From Clostridium kluyveri DSM 555 (GTDB taxonomy: Bacteria > Bacillota > Clostridia > Clostridiales > Clostridiaceae), in the NCBI RefSeq assembly GCF_000016505.1, contig NC_009706.1, forward strand, positions 744,001 through 808,000: DNA of 64,000 nucleotides. Direction: 5' to 3'. The notes under the pieces were generated by a model. The model was not told the origin of the DNA and did not search any database. It saw only the letters and a list, made by a program, of their open reading frames with translations. The translations under genes were made by a program, and so were the position numbers. Below, piece by piece: positions 17,233 through 26,110 of this stretch. Positions within the stretch are counted from its first letter, which is position 1. Each line of letters opens with the position of its first letter.

Positions 17233-18876
17233 ATGTCTCAATATCTAAAAAACAATGATGTTTTAAGTACTACAAATAGGGGGAATCCTGCAGAGTCAGG
17301 CCTTTGTACCTTATGTAGAGCGGACTGCCAGGGAAAATGTGAAACATGGATGTCAAGTATGAAAGGGAGAAAATTACTCTATCCAAGAGATTTTGGTACA
17401 GTTACCGCTGGAAGTTCAAACATAAACCATGTTGGGGTATGCTATAATAATCTAAGAGTTCAAGGGTATAATTATGGTGCAAATGGTATGCCATCCAATT
17501 TAACATGTGATGCTGACGACTGTATTTTCCCAAATGTAAACGTTGAATCGAAGTTTGGGAAAGCTGTTAAAACAAAATCCAGGCTGCCAATAATGACAGG
17601 AGCTTTAGGATCAACATTTATTGCACAAAAATATTGGGAGTCTTTTGCAATAGGTGCTGCCTTAGTCGGGCTGCCTATAGTTGTTGGTGAAAATGTTGTT
17701 GGTGTTGACAAAGATGCTGTTATCGAAAAGGGTAAAATCATAAAGGCACCTGAATTGGATAGAAGAATAAAGCAATATTTAAGTCATTACGATGGATATG
17801 GCGCTATAATTATCCAGATGAATGTGGAAGATACAAGAAATGGTGTAGCGGAATATGTAATTAATAAATATGGCAATGATGTAATTATAGAATTAAAATG
17901 GGGACAAGGCGCTAAAAATATAGGTGGAGAAATACAGGTTGATTCATTAGATTATGCTGTTTTCTTAAAAAATAGAGGTTACATTGTAGATCCGGATCCA
18001 ACAGAGCCAGGAGTGCAGGAAGCTTACAAAGCTGGTGCAATTAAGGCTTTCGCAAGACATAGTAGATTAGGATATACAAACTTAAATTCTGCTTCAGATG
18101 TAAAAGAAGATTTCATGAAATCTATCGAATATTTAAGAAGTTTAGGATATAAGAGAATTACTTTAAAGACAGGTTCTTATGGAATGGAAGCATTAGCTAT
18201 GGCTATTAAATATGCTACTGAAGCTAAGCTTGACTTATTAACTATTGATGGTTCTGGCGGTGGAACAGGTATGAGTCCCTGGAATATGATGGAATCTTGG
18301 GGGATACCTTCAATATTCCTACACTCTAAAGCCTATGAATACGCAAAAATATTAAAGGATAAAGGATATGATGTTGTGGATATAGCATTTGCCGGTGGCC
18401 TTGCAAGAGAAGATCATATATTTAAGGCATTGGCACTAGGTGCACCATTCACAAAACTCGTTTGTATGGGGAGGGCATTAATGATTCCTGCATTCTTAGG
18501 GGCTAATATTGAAGGTGTATTATATCCTGACAGAAAAGAATTAAGGAATGGAAACTGGAATGCACTTCCAAAGCATATTGTTAATGAATTTGGTTCTTCA
18601 CCAGAAGAAATATTTGCTGGATATTTTGATGTAAAAGAAAAGGTTGGAGCAGATTATATGAAGAATATCCCATTAGGTGCAATAGCATTTTGGACTCTCG
18701 CAGATAAGCTAAAAGCAGGACTTCAGCAGTTAATGGCAGGAGCTAGAAAATTTAATATTTCTGAAATATCAAGAAATGACATATTCGCTGCAAATAGAGA
18801 AACAGAATTAGAAACAGGAATCAAGTTTATGACTGATGTTGACGATGATGCAGCAAAGAAAATATTAAGGGAATAA
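17233..18876 (+). CDS. FMN-binding glutamate synthase family protein
   Basis: A 547-residue stand-alone glutamate-synthase core (GltB FMN/Fe-S domain) without an amidotransferase domain. Key blocks: LDLLTIDGSGGGTGMSPWNM (FMN-barrel signature), DIAFAGGLAREDHIFKALAL and CMGRALMIPAFLGANIEG. The N terminus has four closely spaced cysteines, CTLCRADCQGKC, which may hold an iron-sulphur cluster. Relatives occur in anaerobes and are annotated only as 'FMN-binding glutamate synthase family'; whether this makes glutamate is unproven. ATG 17233 follows GGAGG. Codons use GTT, ATT and ATC far more than the ATA/GTA-heavy neighbours, which suggests high expression or recent acquisition. Confidence 0.87.
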   Translation: MSQYLKNNDVLSTTNRGNPAESGLCTLCRADCQGKCETWMSSMKGRKLLYPRDFGTVTAGSSNINHVGVCYNNLRVQGYNYGANGMPSNLTCDADDCIFPNVNVESKFGKAVKTKSRLPIMTGALGSTFIAQKYWESFAIGAALVGLPIVVGENVVGVDKDAVIEKGKIIKAPELDRRIKQYLSHYDGYGAIIIQMNVEDTRNGVAEYVINKYGNDVIIELKWGQGAKNIGGEIQVDSLDYAVFLKNRGYIVDPDPTEPGVQEAYKAGAIKAFARHSRLGYTNLNSASDVKEDFMKSIEYLRSLGYKRITLKTGSYGMEALAMAIKYATEAKLDLLTIDGSGGGTGMSPWNMMESWGIPSIFLHSKAYEYAKILKDKGYDVVDIAFAGGLAREDHIFKALALGAPFTKLVCMGRALMIPAFLGANIEGVLYPDRKELRNGNWNALPKHIVNEFGSSPEEIFAGYFDVKEKVGADYMKNIPLGAIAFWTLADKLKAGLQQLMAGARKFNISEISRNDIFAANRETELETGIKFMTDVDDDAAKKILRE

Positions 18877-18899
18877 TTACTGTTCAAATTAAAACAAAT

Positions 18900-18935
18900 A
18901 CCGTGCTAAAAAGAAGAAATATCTTGAAGCACGGT
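18900..18935. terminator. terminator-like hairpin after the glutamate-synthase-type gene
   Basis: An 8-bp G/C-rich stem (18900-18907 with 18928-18935) closes a 20-nt loop that can pair further inside; the downstream sequence is T rich. It separates convergent genes. Confidence 0.55.
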
Positions 18936-18963
18936 CATATTTGCTATTTTCATTTTACTTATT

Positions 18964-19857
18964 TTAGTTTTTACAAGAGATTTTCATTTTTTTAAGAAAA
19001 GCCAATCTAGTAGTTTGTATTATGATTCCTGTAAAAATAAGAACACATCCTATTAACATCTGAAAACTTAAAATTTCATTTAAAAGAATTACTGCAAATA
19101 TTCCTCCAAAGGCTGATTCTAAAGTTAATATAAGAGCGGTACTTGTGGAGGATATATATTTTTGGGCAATATTTTGCACTACAAAAGGTATCACTGTTGT
19201 AAAGATTGTTAAGTAGGCTATTGATTTTAATACCTTTGAACTTAAATATATGGTAAAAGATTCAAAAATTCCTGTAAGTATAATAAATAAAATTGAGGTA
19301 ACTAAAAACTGTATTATAGTTGATACAATTGGATCTGAATCCTTGTTGAAGTATTCAATGGCAATCATGTGACAGGCGAAGGACAGTGAACACAATATGG
19401 AAATCGAGTCCCCTTTATTAATATAAAAAGAGCCGTTTAATGTAAGTAGTCCTATGCCAAATACTGCAAGTACTGCACCAAAAACTGAGTATATGTTTGG
19501 GGGCTTTTTATATATTATCCATCCTAAAAAAGGAACTATAAGTACATAGGATCCTACCAAAAAAGATTGTTTTGATGCAGTGGTGTAAAATATGCCTGTA
19601 ACTAAATTTAAAAATGCCAAAAAAAGAAATATGCCAATTATACTCCCATGTAATATGTCTTTTTTTCTTATGTTTCTTAGTTTCTTTGGAAATATGACAC
19701 ATAAAAAAATTGTAGAAATACCAAATCTCAAACTCATTAATGTAAATGGTCTTATATCACTTAGTATATCCTTTATAATTGCATAGCTTGTTCCCCAAAG
19801 CAAGGCGATTAGTCCTAAAGCTATTGAAGACATGATAGATTTCCTTTTATAATCCAT
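18964..19857 (-). CDS. EamA/DMT-family transporter
   Basis: An integral membrane protein of 297 residues with about ten hydrophobic helices in two EamA repeats, starting with ALLWGTSYAIIKDIL, the usual opening of the drug/metabolite transporter family. C-terminal LNEILSFQMLIGCVLIFTGI matches the second repeat. These export amino acids, nucleosides or other metabolites; the substrate cannot be inferred. The frame is open from a TTG at 19884, but AGAGGTG lies about 9 bases before ATG 19857, which is chosen. The gene is divergent from the amidinohydrolase gene. Confidence 0.85.
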   Translation of the reverse strand: MDYKRKSIMSSIALGLIALLWGTSYAIIKDILSDIRPFTLMSLRFGISTIFLCVIFPKKLRNIRKKDILHGSIIGIFLFLAFLNLVTGIFYTTASKQSFLVGSYVLIVPFLGWIIYKKPPNIYSVFGAVLAVFGIGLLTLNGSFYINKGDSISILCSLSFACHMIAIEYFNKDSDPIVSTIIQFLVTSILFIILTGIFESFTIYLSSKVLKSIAYLTIFTTVIPFVVQNIAQKYISSTSTALILTLESAFGGIFAVILLNEILSFQMLIGCVLIFTGIIIQTTRLAFLKKMKISCKN

Positions 19858-20127
19858 GAAGTTGTTCACCTCTTCTTTCTTCAAACTGTCTTTTAATCAC
19901 TTTATATAATGATAATAATCCATACGTTAAAGTATATATGTTTTATTTATAATTGTTAAGGAGTAAAATTAAATGAACTTTTTAGTTGTTTAAGATTCAA
20001 TCTTTAGTGTTTAGGTTTCATCGTTTGAAAAAGTAAAGAATATTAAAAATAACAGCATTAGGATAAAAAACATATTAAAAGTACATATTAATAAAATGGA
20101 TATTATTATGTTGAAAGGAGTATTTAT

Positions 20128-20979
20128 ATGGGTGATTGTTTTGTGAAAAATTCGACGGGTGTTTTAAAGAAAGTGTTGCTTTGTCCGCCTGATCATATAA
20201 AGCTTTATTCTATTAATGTTATATCTGAAGAATGGATTAAAAGGGGTATTAAACTAAATATAGAGCGTTGTATTAAGGAACATGAGGAATTAATACAGGC
20301 ATATAAAGAAAATGGTGTAGAAGTAGTTTTAATGGAACCGGACGTAAAACTAACTAATGAAGTGTTTGCAAGAGATTTTGGTGCGTGTATAAGAGAGGGA
20401 TATATTTTAGGGAATTTTAAGGAAAAAATTAGAACAGGAGAAACAGCAGCTTACAGAAATAAGATGAAAGAGCTGGGAATACCCTGTGTGGCAGAAGTTT
20501 CAAAGGGTTTTTTTGAAGGTGGAGATTTTTGGTTTTTGGATTATGATACATTAGCTATAGGGGTTATTGACAGAACTAATGAAACAGCTATAGGGGAGAT
20601 CAAAGAGCAGCTTAATAAATTTGAATATAATATAATTCCTGTAAAGTGTGAAGAGGATAATTTACATTTAGATATGTGCTTTAATATTGTAGAAGAAAAA
20701 GTTGCAGTGGTGTGCAGAGAAGCTCTACCTAACAGTTTTATTAAAACTTTAGAAGGAAAAGGAGTTTACTTAATTGATATTTCTCAGGAAGATGTTTTTA
20801 AACACTATGGCAATCTTCAATCTTTAGGTAATGGAAGAGTAATATCACTTAAATCAAATAAAAAGGTGAATGAACAATTAAAATCATATGGAATTAGTGT
20901 AATAGATTTGGATATAAGCGAGATACTTAAAAGTGGAGGAGGGCCACATTGTATGACATTTCCCTTGGTTAGAATATGA
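20128..20979 (+). CDS. dimethylarginine dimethylaminohydrolase / arginine deiminase-type amidinohydrolase
   Basis: Guanidino-group-modifying enzyme of the pentein fold, 283 residues. The catalytic elements are all visible: FARDFG (Asp of the substrate pocket), FEGGDFWF, HLDMCFN (general base His) and the C-terminal nucleophile GGGPHCMTFPL (Cys about 275). Length and motifs fit the DDAH-like amidinotransferase group more than classic ArcA (about 410 residues). The real substrate could be arginine, a methylated arginine or another guanidino compound. ATG 20128 follows GAAAGGAG. Only a palindrome separates it from the decayed fumarate reductase genes. Confidence 0.83.
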   Translation: MGDCFVKNSTGVLKKVLLCPPDHIKLYSINVISEEWIKRGIKLNIERCIKEHEELIQAYKENGVEVVLMEPDVKLTNEVFARDFGACIREGYILGNFKEKIRTGETAAYRNKMKELGIPCVAEVSKGFFEGGDFWFLDYDTLAIGVIDRTNETAIGEIKEQLNKFEYNIIPVKCEEDNLHLDMCFNIVEEKVAVVCREALPNSFIKTLEGKGVYLIDISQEDVFKHYGNLQSLGNGRVISLKSNKKVNEQLKSYGISVIDLDISEILKSGGGPHCMTFPLVRI

Positions 20980-21010
20980 TTGATAATTTATAGACGAGAG
21001 AATATAATGA

Positions 21011-21040
21011 CACATGAACATATATTTATATGTTCATGTG
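21011..21040. terminator. perfect 30-bp palindrome, probable terminator
   Basis: A 14-bp perfect stem with a 2-nt centre (21011-21024 with 21027-21040), followed by AAAATATTATAG. It sits between the amidinohydrolase stop and the frdC remnant and would stop transcription from upstream. Confidence 0.65.
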
Positions 21041-21071
21041 AAAATATTATAGTTCTTACAATATATAGTAA

Positions 21072-21569
21072 AACAATTGGACAACAGTTGTTGAAAAGGA
21101 TGTATTAGGCAGTTTTATGCTTATGGACATCAGTACCAGTGGTGGAAAATTACTTGCATGGATAGGTCTTGCCTTATTAATTGTACATGCAGTATTTGGA
21201 GCAGTCTTTACTATTCAAGCTGTACAAAGTGGAAAAAAATCTGAAAAGTGGTATTTAAAACAAAATAGTAGATTTTGGACAAGACGTTTTAGTGGTATTG
21301 CTATTTTAATTTTGGTATTTTTTCATTTTGGAGTATATGGTGAAACAGTTAATGGTACATATGAACTTAAGGAGTTTACAACCTTTAAATTTGTTACACA
21401 GATTTTGCTCATTTTTGCACTTTTTGTAAATATACGTCCTCTTCTTATATCTTTGGGTTTGCTTCAGTATAAAGAACGCAAAGAAGATATATTTGTAGTT
21501 ATTTCTGTTCTTCTATTGTTTTTTACTGGTGCAGTTTTATTTTATTATATAAGGTGGCAGTTTTTATGA
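21072..21569 (+). pseudogene. frdC: fumarate reductase/succinate dehydrogenase cytochrome b subunit, N-terminally truncated
   Basis: The readable ORF from ATG 21117 encodes 150 residues with three or four hydrophobic helices (ALLIVHAVFGAVFTIQAV, IAILILVFFHF, LLIFALFVNI, VLLLFFTGAVLFY), as in membrane anchors of complex II. The coding pattern continues upstream of this ATG as WTTVVEKDVLGSFM back to an in-frame TAA at 21069. No proper ribosome site precedes 21117, so the first helix and haem-ligand region appear lost. The frdA gene behind it is clearly broken, supporting decay of the whole operon. An alternative is a short functional anchor started at 21117. Confidence 0.65.
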
Positions 21570-23219
21570 ATCATGTAATTATTGTTGTTGGTGCAGGACT
21601 TAGTGCTGCTGTTGTGGCAGCGAAGAATAATTATAAAGTTATTTTAGTTTCTCCCATGCCTTCGGAACGGGCTCAATCTGTTATGGCGGAGGGTGGAATT
21701 AATGGGGCTCTTGATACTAAAGGTGAAAATGACAGCATATATGATCATTATAATGATACTATGAAGGCGGGGAGTCTATCTTGCAAATCCCAATGCGGTG
21801 ATGGCACTTGTTAAAGCGGCTCCCAATATTGTGAAAAGTCTTGCAGAATTAGGGGTAGTATTTAATTTAGATAAAAACAACTGTATTGATTTACGCAATT
21901 TTGGTGGACAAAAGAAAAAGCGTACCGCTTTTGCTATGGGTATACGGGAAAACAGATAATGACTGCTGTTATACAAGAAACCCGTAAATATGAAGCAGAG
22001 GGACTTATTATAAGATATTTAGAGCATTCTTTTGTAAGTATCATAAAAAATATAGAAGGCCATTGTAAAGGATGCATTGTTATAAACAACCGTACAGAGT
22101 GACTCTGTAGTTATTGCTGCAGGAGGTATGAATGGATTATTTGGTAAAACTACAGGTTCTATACAAAATAGTGGAGTTGTAACAGCTGAACTTTTCCGCC
22201 AGGGTGTTTCTATAGCCAATGGTGAATTTATTCAATACCATCCCATTACTGTAGAATGTTCGGAGAAGCGTATGTTAATAAGTGAAGCTGCACGTGGAGA
22301 AGGCGGTCGAATTTTTGTTTACCGTAATGGGAAGCCATGGTATTTTTTAGAAGAACGGTATCCTGAGATGGGTAATCTTATGCCTCGTGATGTAGTGTAT
22401 GGGTAAATATGGAATTTGTGTAATGGACAAGAAGGCATAAACAAGGTTTTTCTTGATATGACCCATATTCCAGAAGAAGTTATGGAAAGCAAACTGTTGG
22501 ATTTTGCAGAAAATTGTATAACCTACCTTCATCTAGATCCTAGAAAAGAATTTATTCCTGTGTATCCTGGTATTCACTATTTTATGGGAGGAATATATGT
22601 GGATGAACAACATAGGACATCTGTAAAAAATTTTTATGCTGCAGGGGAATGTTGTTGTCAATACCATGGAGCCAACCGGCTTGGCGGCAAATCACTGCTT
22701 GGAGCCATATATGGAGGCATAGTTGCAGCTGAATCCTGTATAAAATATATGGAGAATAGTTCTAGCAGCAGTGAATTTACAGAGTGTAGTATGTTAGCAA
22801 TGAAGAATGTACATGAGAGAATTGTAAATTTAAAAGGGAGTTCAAAACATTTTTCTATTCCTAACATCAAGAAAGAAATGAACAATATTTTAAATATCAG
22901 CCTGGGTATTGTAAGAAATGCCAGCCAAATAGAAATAGCTCTTGATAATTTGAATAAGCTAGAAATAAATAAGGTTATGGGAAATTATGATTGTACTTGT
23001 GGATTATATGAAAATATTACTTTGGAGAGTCTTATTATCCTTGGAAAAGGAATTTTAATGGGCGCCTATAACCGCAAGGAAAGTAGAGGAGCACATAACC
23101 GAAGTGACTATCCACTTCAAAATGATAAAATATATGGGAAAAATACTGTTGTTAGGTATTTTGATAAATACATATCAGTTTCTATGGAGGATATTCCTAA
23201 AAAGAGGTCAGATGTATGA
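21566..23219 (+). pseudogene. frdA: fumarate reductase flavoprotein subunit, frameshifted and interrupted
   Basis: Fragments of one complex II flavoprotein in several frames. Starting at ATG 21566: VVGAGLSAAVVA (FAD fold) and MAEGGINGAL, then a shift near 21771-21775 after MKAGS, where YLANPNAVMAL continues in another frame. A second shift near 21940 leads to TGKQIMTAVIQETRKYEAEG. A single extra base at 22100 restores the frame that reads DSVVIAAGGMNGLFG and SEAARGEGGRIF. A nonsense TAA at 22404-22406 then stands in frame before IWNLCNGQEG; after it HYFMGGIYVD and AAGECCCQYHGANRLGG run to the stop. Three frameshifts plus one nonsense make a functional product very unlikely unless the assembly is faulty. 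Confidence 0.85.
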
Positions 23220-23920
23220 TGTATATAAAAATTAAAAGAAAGAAAGACAAATATGATACTTCATTTTTTCAAACTTTCCTTTACCAAGGGGATTTGAAAG
23301 TTTCAGTGGCATATGTGTTAAGAGAACTGAATTCCAGGGCAACGCTTTTAGATAAAGATGGAAACAATGCTAGGCGGATTATTTGGGAGTGTAGTTGTCT
23401 CGAAAAAAAGTGTGGAGCTTGTGCCATGCTAATCAATGGTGTTCCTAGACTTGCCTGTGCTGTTTTTCTAAAGGAACTTAAATGCAAAAAGAACACCATT
23501 GTTCTGGAACCACTAAGCAAATTTCCTGTTATTTCAGATTTAAAAGTAGATAGAAACATTTTATTTGAGAATATGAAACGTATGAGATTATGGCTTGAAG
23601 ATAATGTATCTATAAATTTTAGTGATAGAGAATATCAATATCAATCATCCAGATGTGTAATGTGTGGATGTTGTCTGGAAGTATGTCCAAGTTTTAGTGT
23701 TAAAGGTAATTTTGGTGGAGCTGTTTCTATGTCTGCCGCTTTTAAGTTAATAGATCAAAGTGCATATGGAAAACAAAGAGATGAACTTATGAAGAAATAT
23801 CGAAAAAACTTCTTTGAAGGATGTGGTAAATCTTTATCCTGTGATAAAATATGTCCTATTGGGTTACCGCTTCAGGAGCTGCTTGTGAAATCAAACTCTG
23901 CTGCAATTTGGCATAAATAA
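23216..23920 (+). CDS. frdB: fumarate reductase iron-sulphur subunit
   Basis: 234 residues, open throughout, overlapping the frdA end by 4 bases (ATGA). Iron-sulphur ligands are complete: the 2Fe-2S set CSCLEKKCGACAM with a later LAC, then CVMCGCCLEVCP and CGKSLSCDKICP for the 3Fe-4S and 4Fe-4S clusters. FrdB passes electrons from the quinone/cytochrome anchor to the flavoprotein. Because frdA and probably frdC are broken, it has no obvious local partner; it may be a relic that has not yet decayed, or serve a flavoprotein encoded elsewhere. Confidence 0.85.
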   Translation: MMYIKIKRKKDKYDTSFFQTFLYQGDLKVSVAYVLRELNSRATLLDKDGNNARRIIWECSCLEKKCGACAMLINGVPRLACAVFLKELKCKKNTIVLEPLSKFPVISDLKVDRNILFENMKRMRLWLEDNVSINFSDREYQYQSSRCVMCGCCLEVCPSFSVKGNFGGAVSMSAAFKLIDQSAYGKQRDELMKKYRKNFFEGCGKSLSCDKICPIGLPLQELLVKSNSAAIWHK

Positions 23921-23921
23921 T

Positions 23922-23964
23922 TGAAATATAGTAAAAATATATATTGCATTTTCACTATATTTCA
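23922..23964 (+). terminator. hairpin after frdB
   Basis: An 11-bp A/T-rich inverted repeat (23922-23932 with 23954-23964) closes a 21-nt A/T loop; no strong T-tract follows. It lies between convergent frdB and the UPF0210 gene. Confidence 0.45.
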
Positions 23965-24001
23965 GCAATCTTAGTTGATAATTATTTTTAGATATTTTAA
24001 A

Positions 24002-25360
24002 CTAATTTTTAAAGCTGTGAACAGGAGCTGGAATTTTTCCTCCTCTTGCTATAAAGGCTTCACTGGAAAATTTGCTTACAGACATTATAGGGGCTTTGCC
24101 TAGAAGTCCACCGAAATTAGCTTCTTCCCCGATTTTTTTGCCGTATACTGGAATTATTCTTACTGCAGTAGTTTTATTGTTTATCATTCCAATAGCAGCT
24201 TCATCTGCAATTATGGCAGATAGGGTGGATTCGGGAGTATCACCCGGTATTCCTATCATATCTAGTCCTACAGAACATACGCAGGTCATGGCTTCTAGTT
24301 TTTCAAGGTTTAAAGAACCTGTATTTACTGCGTTTATCATTCCTTCATCTTCGCTTACAGGTATAAAGGCACCACTTAGTCCTCCTACTTGAGAAGCGGC
24401 CATTATACCTCCTTTTTTTACTGCATCATTTAAGAGTGCCAGGGCGGCGGTAGTTCCCGGACAACCACAGCTTTCAAGTCCCATTTCCTCCAGTACTCTA
24501 GCTACACTGTCTCCTACGGCAGGAGTAGGTGCTAGGGATAAGTCTACTATGCCAAAGGGAACATTCAGTCTCCTTGAAGCTTCTGCAGCAACTAACTGTC
24601 CCATTCTTGTTATTTTAAAAGCAGTCTTTTTTATTGTCTCTGCTACCACATTGAAATTTTCTCCTTTTATTTCTTCAAGGGCACATTTTACAACACCGGG
24701 ACCACTTACTCCTACGTTTATTATGCAGTCAGCTTCTCCTACTCCATGAAATGCTCCTGCCATGAAAGGATTATCTTCAACGGCATTTGAAAATACTACA
24801 AGTTTAGCACATCCTATGCTTTCCTTTTCTCGTGTAAGATAGGCAGTTTGTTTTATTATACGTCCCATATCCCTTACAGCATCCATATTTATTCCTGCTT
24901 TTGTAGTAGCTACATTTACAGAAGAACATACTTTTTCAGTAACAGATAGTGCTTCTGGAAGGGATTTAATTAATATCTTGTCGCCTTTAGAATAGCCTTT
25001 ATGTACAAGACATGAAAAGCCTCCAATGAAATCAATACCCAGTGTTTGGGTTGCCTTATCTAAAATTTTTGCATATTCTATATAATCTGTATCGGAACTT
25101 GCCTGTGCAATAAGGGAAATAGGAGTTACAGATATTCTTTTATTTATTATTGGAATACCGTATTCCACTTCGATTTCCTGGGCAGTTTTAACTAGATTTT
25201 CAGCGCAGGTAGTTATTTTATCATATATTTTTGTACGTGCTTTTTTACCATCGCTATCTATACAATCTAAAAGGGATATTCCCATGGTTATAGTTCTTAT
25301 ATCTAAATTTTCTCTATGGATCATATTAATTGTTTCTAATATATTTTTAGTATTGATCAT
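24002..25360 (-). CDS. UPF0210 (DUF711) family protein
   Basis: 452 residues of the PFL/DUF711 family, almost invariant in anaerobic Firmicutes and Archaea and usually preceded by an ACT-domain UPF0237 gene, as here. Recognisable blocks: [35 protein letters not shown] and [15 protein letters not shown]. It is structurally related to glycyl-radical or PFL-like folds by annotation only; no activity is established. TTG 25369 opens the frame but touches GAGGAG; ATG 25360, 9 bases behind that site, is chosen. Expression is probably tied to glycine through the leader upstream of its partner gene. Confidence 0.88.
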   Translation of the reverse strand: MINTKNILETINMIHRENLDIRTITMGISLLDCIDSDGKKARTKIYDKITTCAENLVKTAQEIEVEYGIPIINKRISVTPISLIAQASSDTDYIEYAKILDKATQTLGIDFIGGFSCLVHKGYSKGDKILIKSLPEALSVTEKVCSSVNVATTKAGINMDAVRDMGRIIKQTAYLTREKESIGCAKLVVFSNAVEDNPFMAGAFHGVGEADCIINVGVSGPGVVKCALEEIKGENFNVVAETIKKTAFKITRMGQLVAAEASRRLNVPFGIVDLSLAPTPAVGDSVARVLEEMGLESCGCPGTTAALALLNDAVKKGGIMAASQVGGLSGAFIPVSEDEGMINAVNTGSLNLEKLEAMTCVCSVGLDMIGIPGDTPESTLSAIIADEAAIGMINNKTTAVRIIPVYGKKIGEEANFGGLLGKAPIMSVSKFSSEAFIARGGKIPAPVHSFKN

Positions 25361-25378
25361 TTTATCCAACTCCTCAGT

Positions 25379-25648
25379 TTAAATTTCATGCATAGAAGTA
25401 AATATATCTTCTCGTTGAATTTTGATAACCACATCAATTTTTTTTGCCTTATCTTCAAGAGCAGTTTTTAAATTACTAAAAGTTATGTTCATTTGGGATA
25501 GGTCTACAAGCATTACCATGGTAAAGTAATCTTTTATGAGAGTTTGGTTTATGTCTAAGATATTTATATTATTTTCATATAAAACAGAAGTTACATTATA
25601 GATAATACCTGTTTTATCCTCGCCAATTACAGTTATGAATGCTTTCAT
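25379..25648 (-). CDS. ACT-domain protein, UPF0237
   Basis: A single ACT domain of 89 residues: ITVIGEDKTGIIYNVTSVL then NNINILDINQT, the small-molecule-binding fold common in amino-acid regulation. It is the first gene after the glycine riboswitch and is 18 bases upstream of the UPF0210 gene. ACT domains often bind amino acids; the riboswitch makes glycine an attractive ligand, but this is inference. The start ATG at 25648 follows AAGGAG. Confidence 0.88.
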   Translation of the reverse strand: MKAFITVIGEDKTGIIYNVTSVLYENNINILDINQTLIKDYFTMVMLVDLSQMNITFSNLKTALEDKAKKIDVVIKIQREDIFTSMHEI

Positions 25649-25707
25649 TATTTACATCTCCTTAATAGTTATTGTATTGTTAATAATTTACCCAGAAAAA
25701 ATAAAAT

Positions 25708-25731
25708 GAGACTAAAAATAAAATTAGTCTC
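25708..25731 (-). terminator. riboswitch-controlled terminator
   Basis: On the minus strand an 8-bp stem (25731-25724 with 25715-25708) is followed by ATTTTATTTTTT. It lies between the glycine aptamer and the ACT gene and is the likely expression platform. Confidence 0.7.
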
Positions 25732-25792
25732 TGGAAAACAGATTTTAAGTGTATGTCTATAAAAGACAGACAGAAACTTAAAACATGAAATC

Positions 25793-25890
25793 CCCTGTCC
25801 TTTTTACCTGAGAGTTTCACCAAAATTTTGGCTTTCCCCTTCGGTGCTCTTAAAGAGTCTCTCCAGAGGTTCGTCCAATAACGGTTTACA
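25793..25890 (-). promoter_or_regulatory. glycine riboswitch (single aptamer with possible 5' ghost half)
   Basis: Read on the minus strand the segment contains the conserved gcvT-type elements in order: GGACGAACCTCTGGAGAG, CACCGAAGGGG, then ACTCTCAGG followed by AAAAAGGACAG. Only one complete aptamer is visible. The TTGGACGAACCTC junction, which normally joins two tandem aptamers, is present, and the preceding roughly 30 bases may be a degenerate first aptamer. A terminator and the ACT/UPF0210 operon follow, with a promoter at 25965-25937 upstream. Confidence 0.9.
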
Positions 25891-25936
25891 AATTACTCCC
25901 ATTATCTTCATCCGTTCTTATTAAATTGATAAAATG

Positions 25937-25965
25937 ATTATAACACGTTTAAACAGTCAATTCAA
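25937..25965 (-). promoter_or_regulatory. sigma-A promoter of the glycine riboswitch transcript
   Basis: Minus strand TTGAAT (25965-25960), 17-base spacer, TATAAT (25942-25937). Start of transcription would fall just before the aptamer. Confidence 0.75.
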
Positions 25966-25988
25966 ATCAATTGTAAATTGACAGAATG

Positions 25989-26018
25989 TTGACAAAAAGA
26001 CAAGGTATATGTTAGAAT
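25989..26018 (+). promoter_or_regulatory. probable opuA promoter
   Basis: TTGACA at 25989-25994, 18-base spacer, TAGAAT at 26013-26018. A second TTGACA begins at 25978. It is divergent from the riboswitch promoter and about 90 bases before the first opuA gene. Confidence 0.6.
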
Positions 26019-26110
26019 AAAGCGATCTTTAGTTACAACTTTTAAATATATTTAAAGTTGTTAGTTTAGAAGATTTTGATTATCATTCTAAATTGGATAG
26101 GGAGAATATT

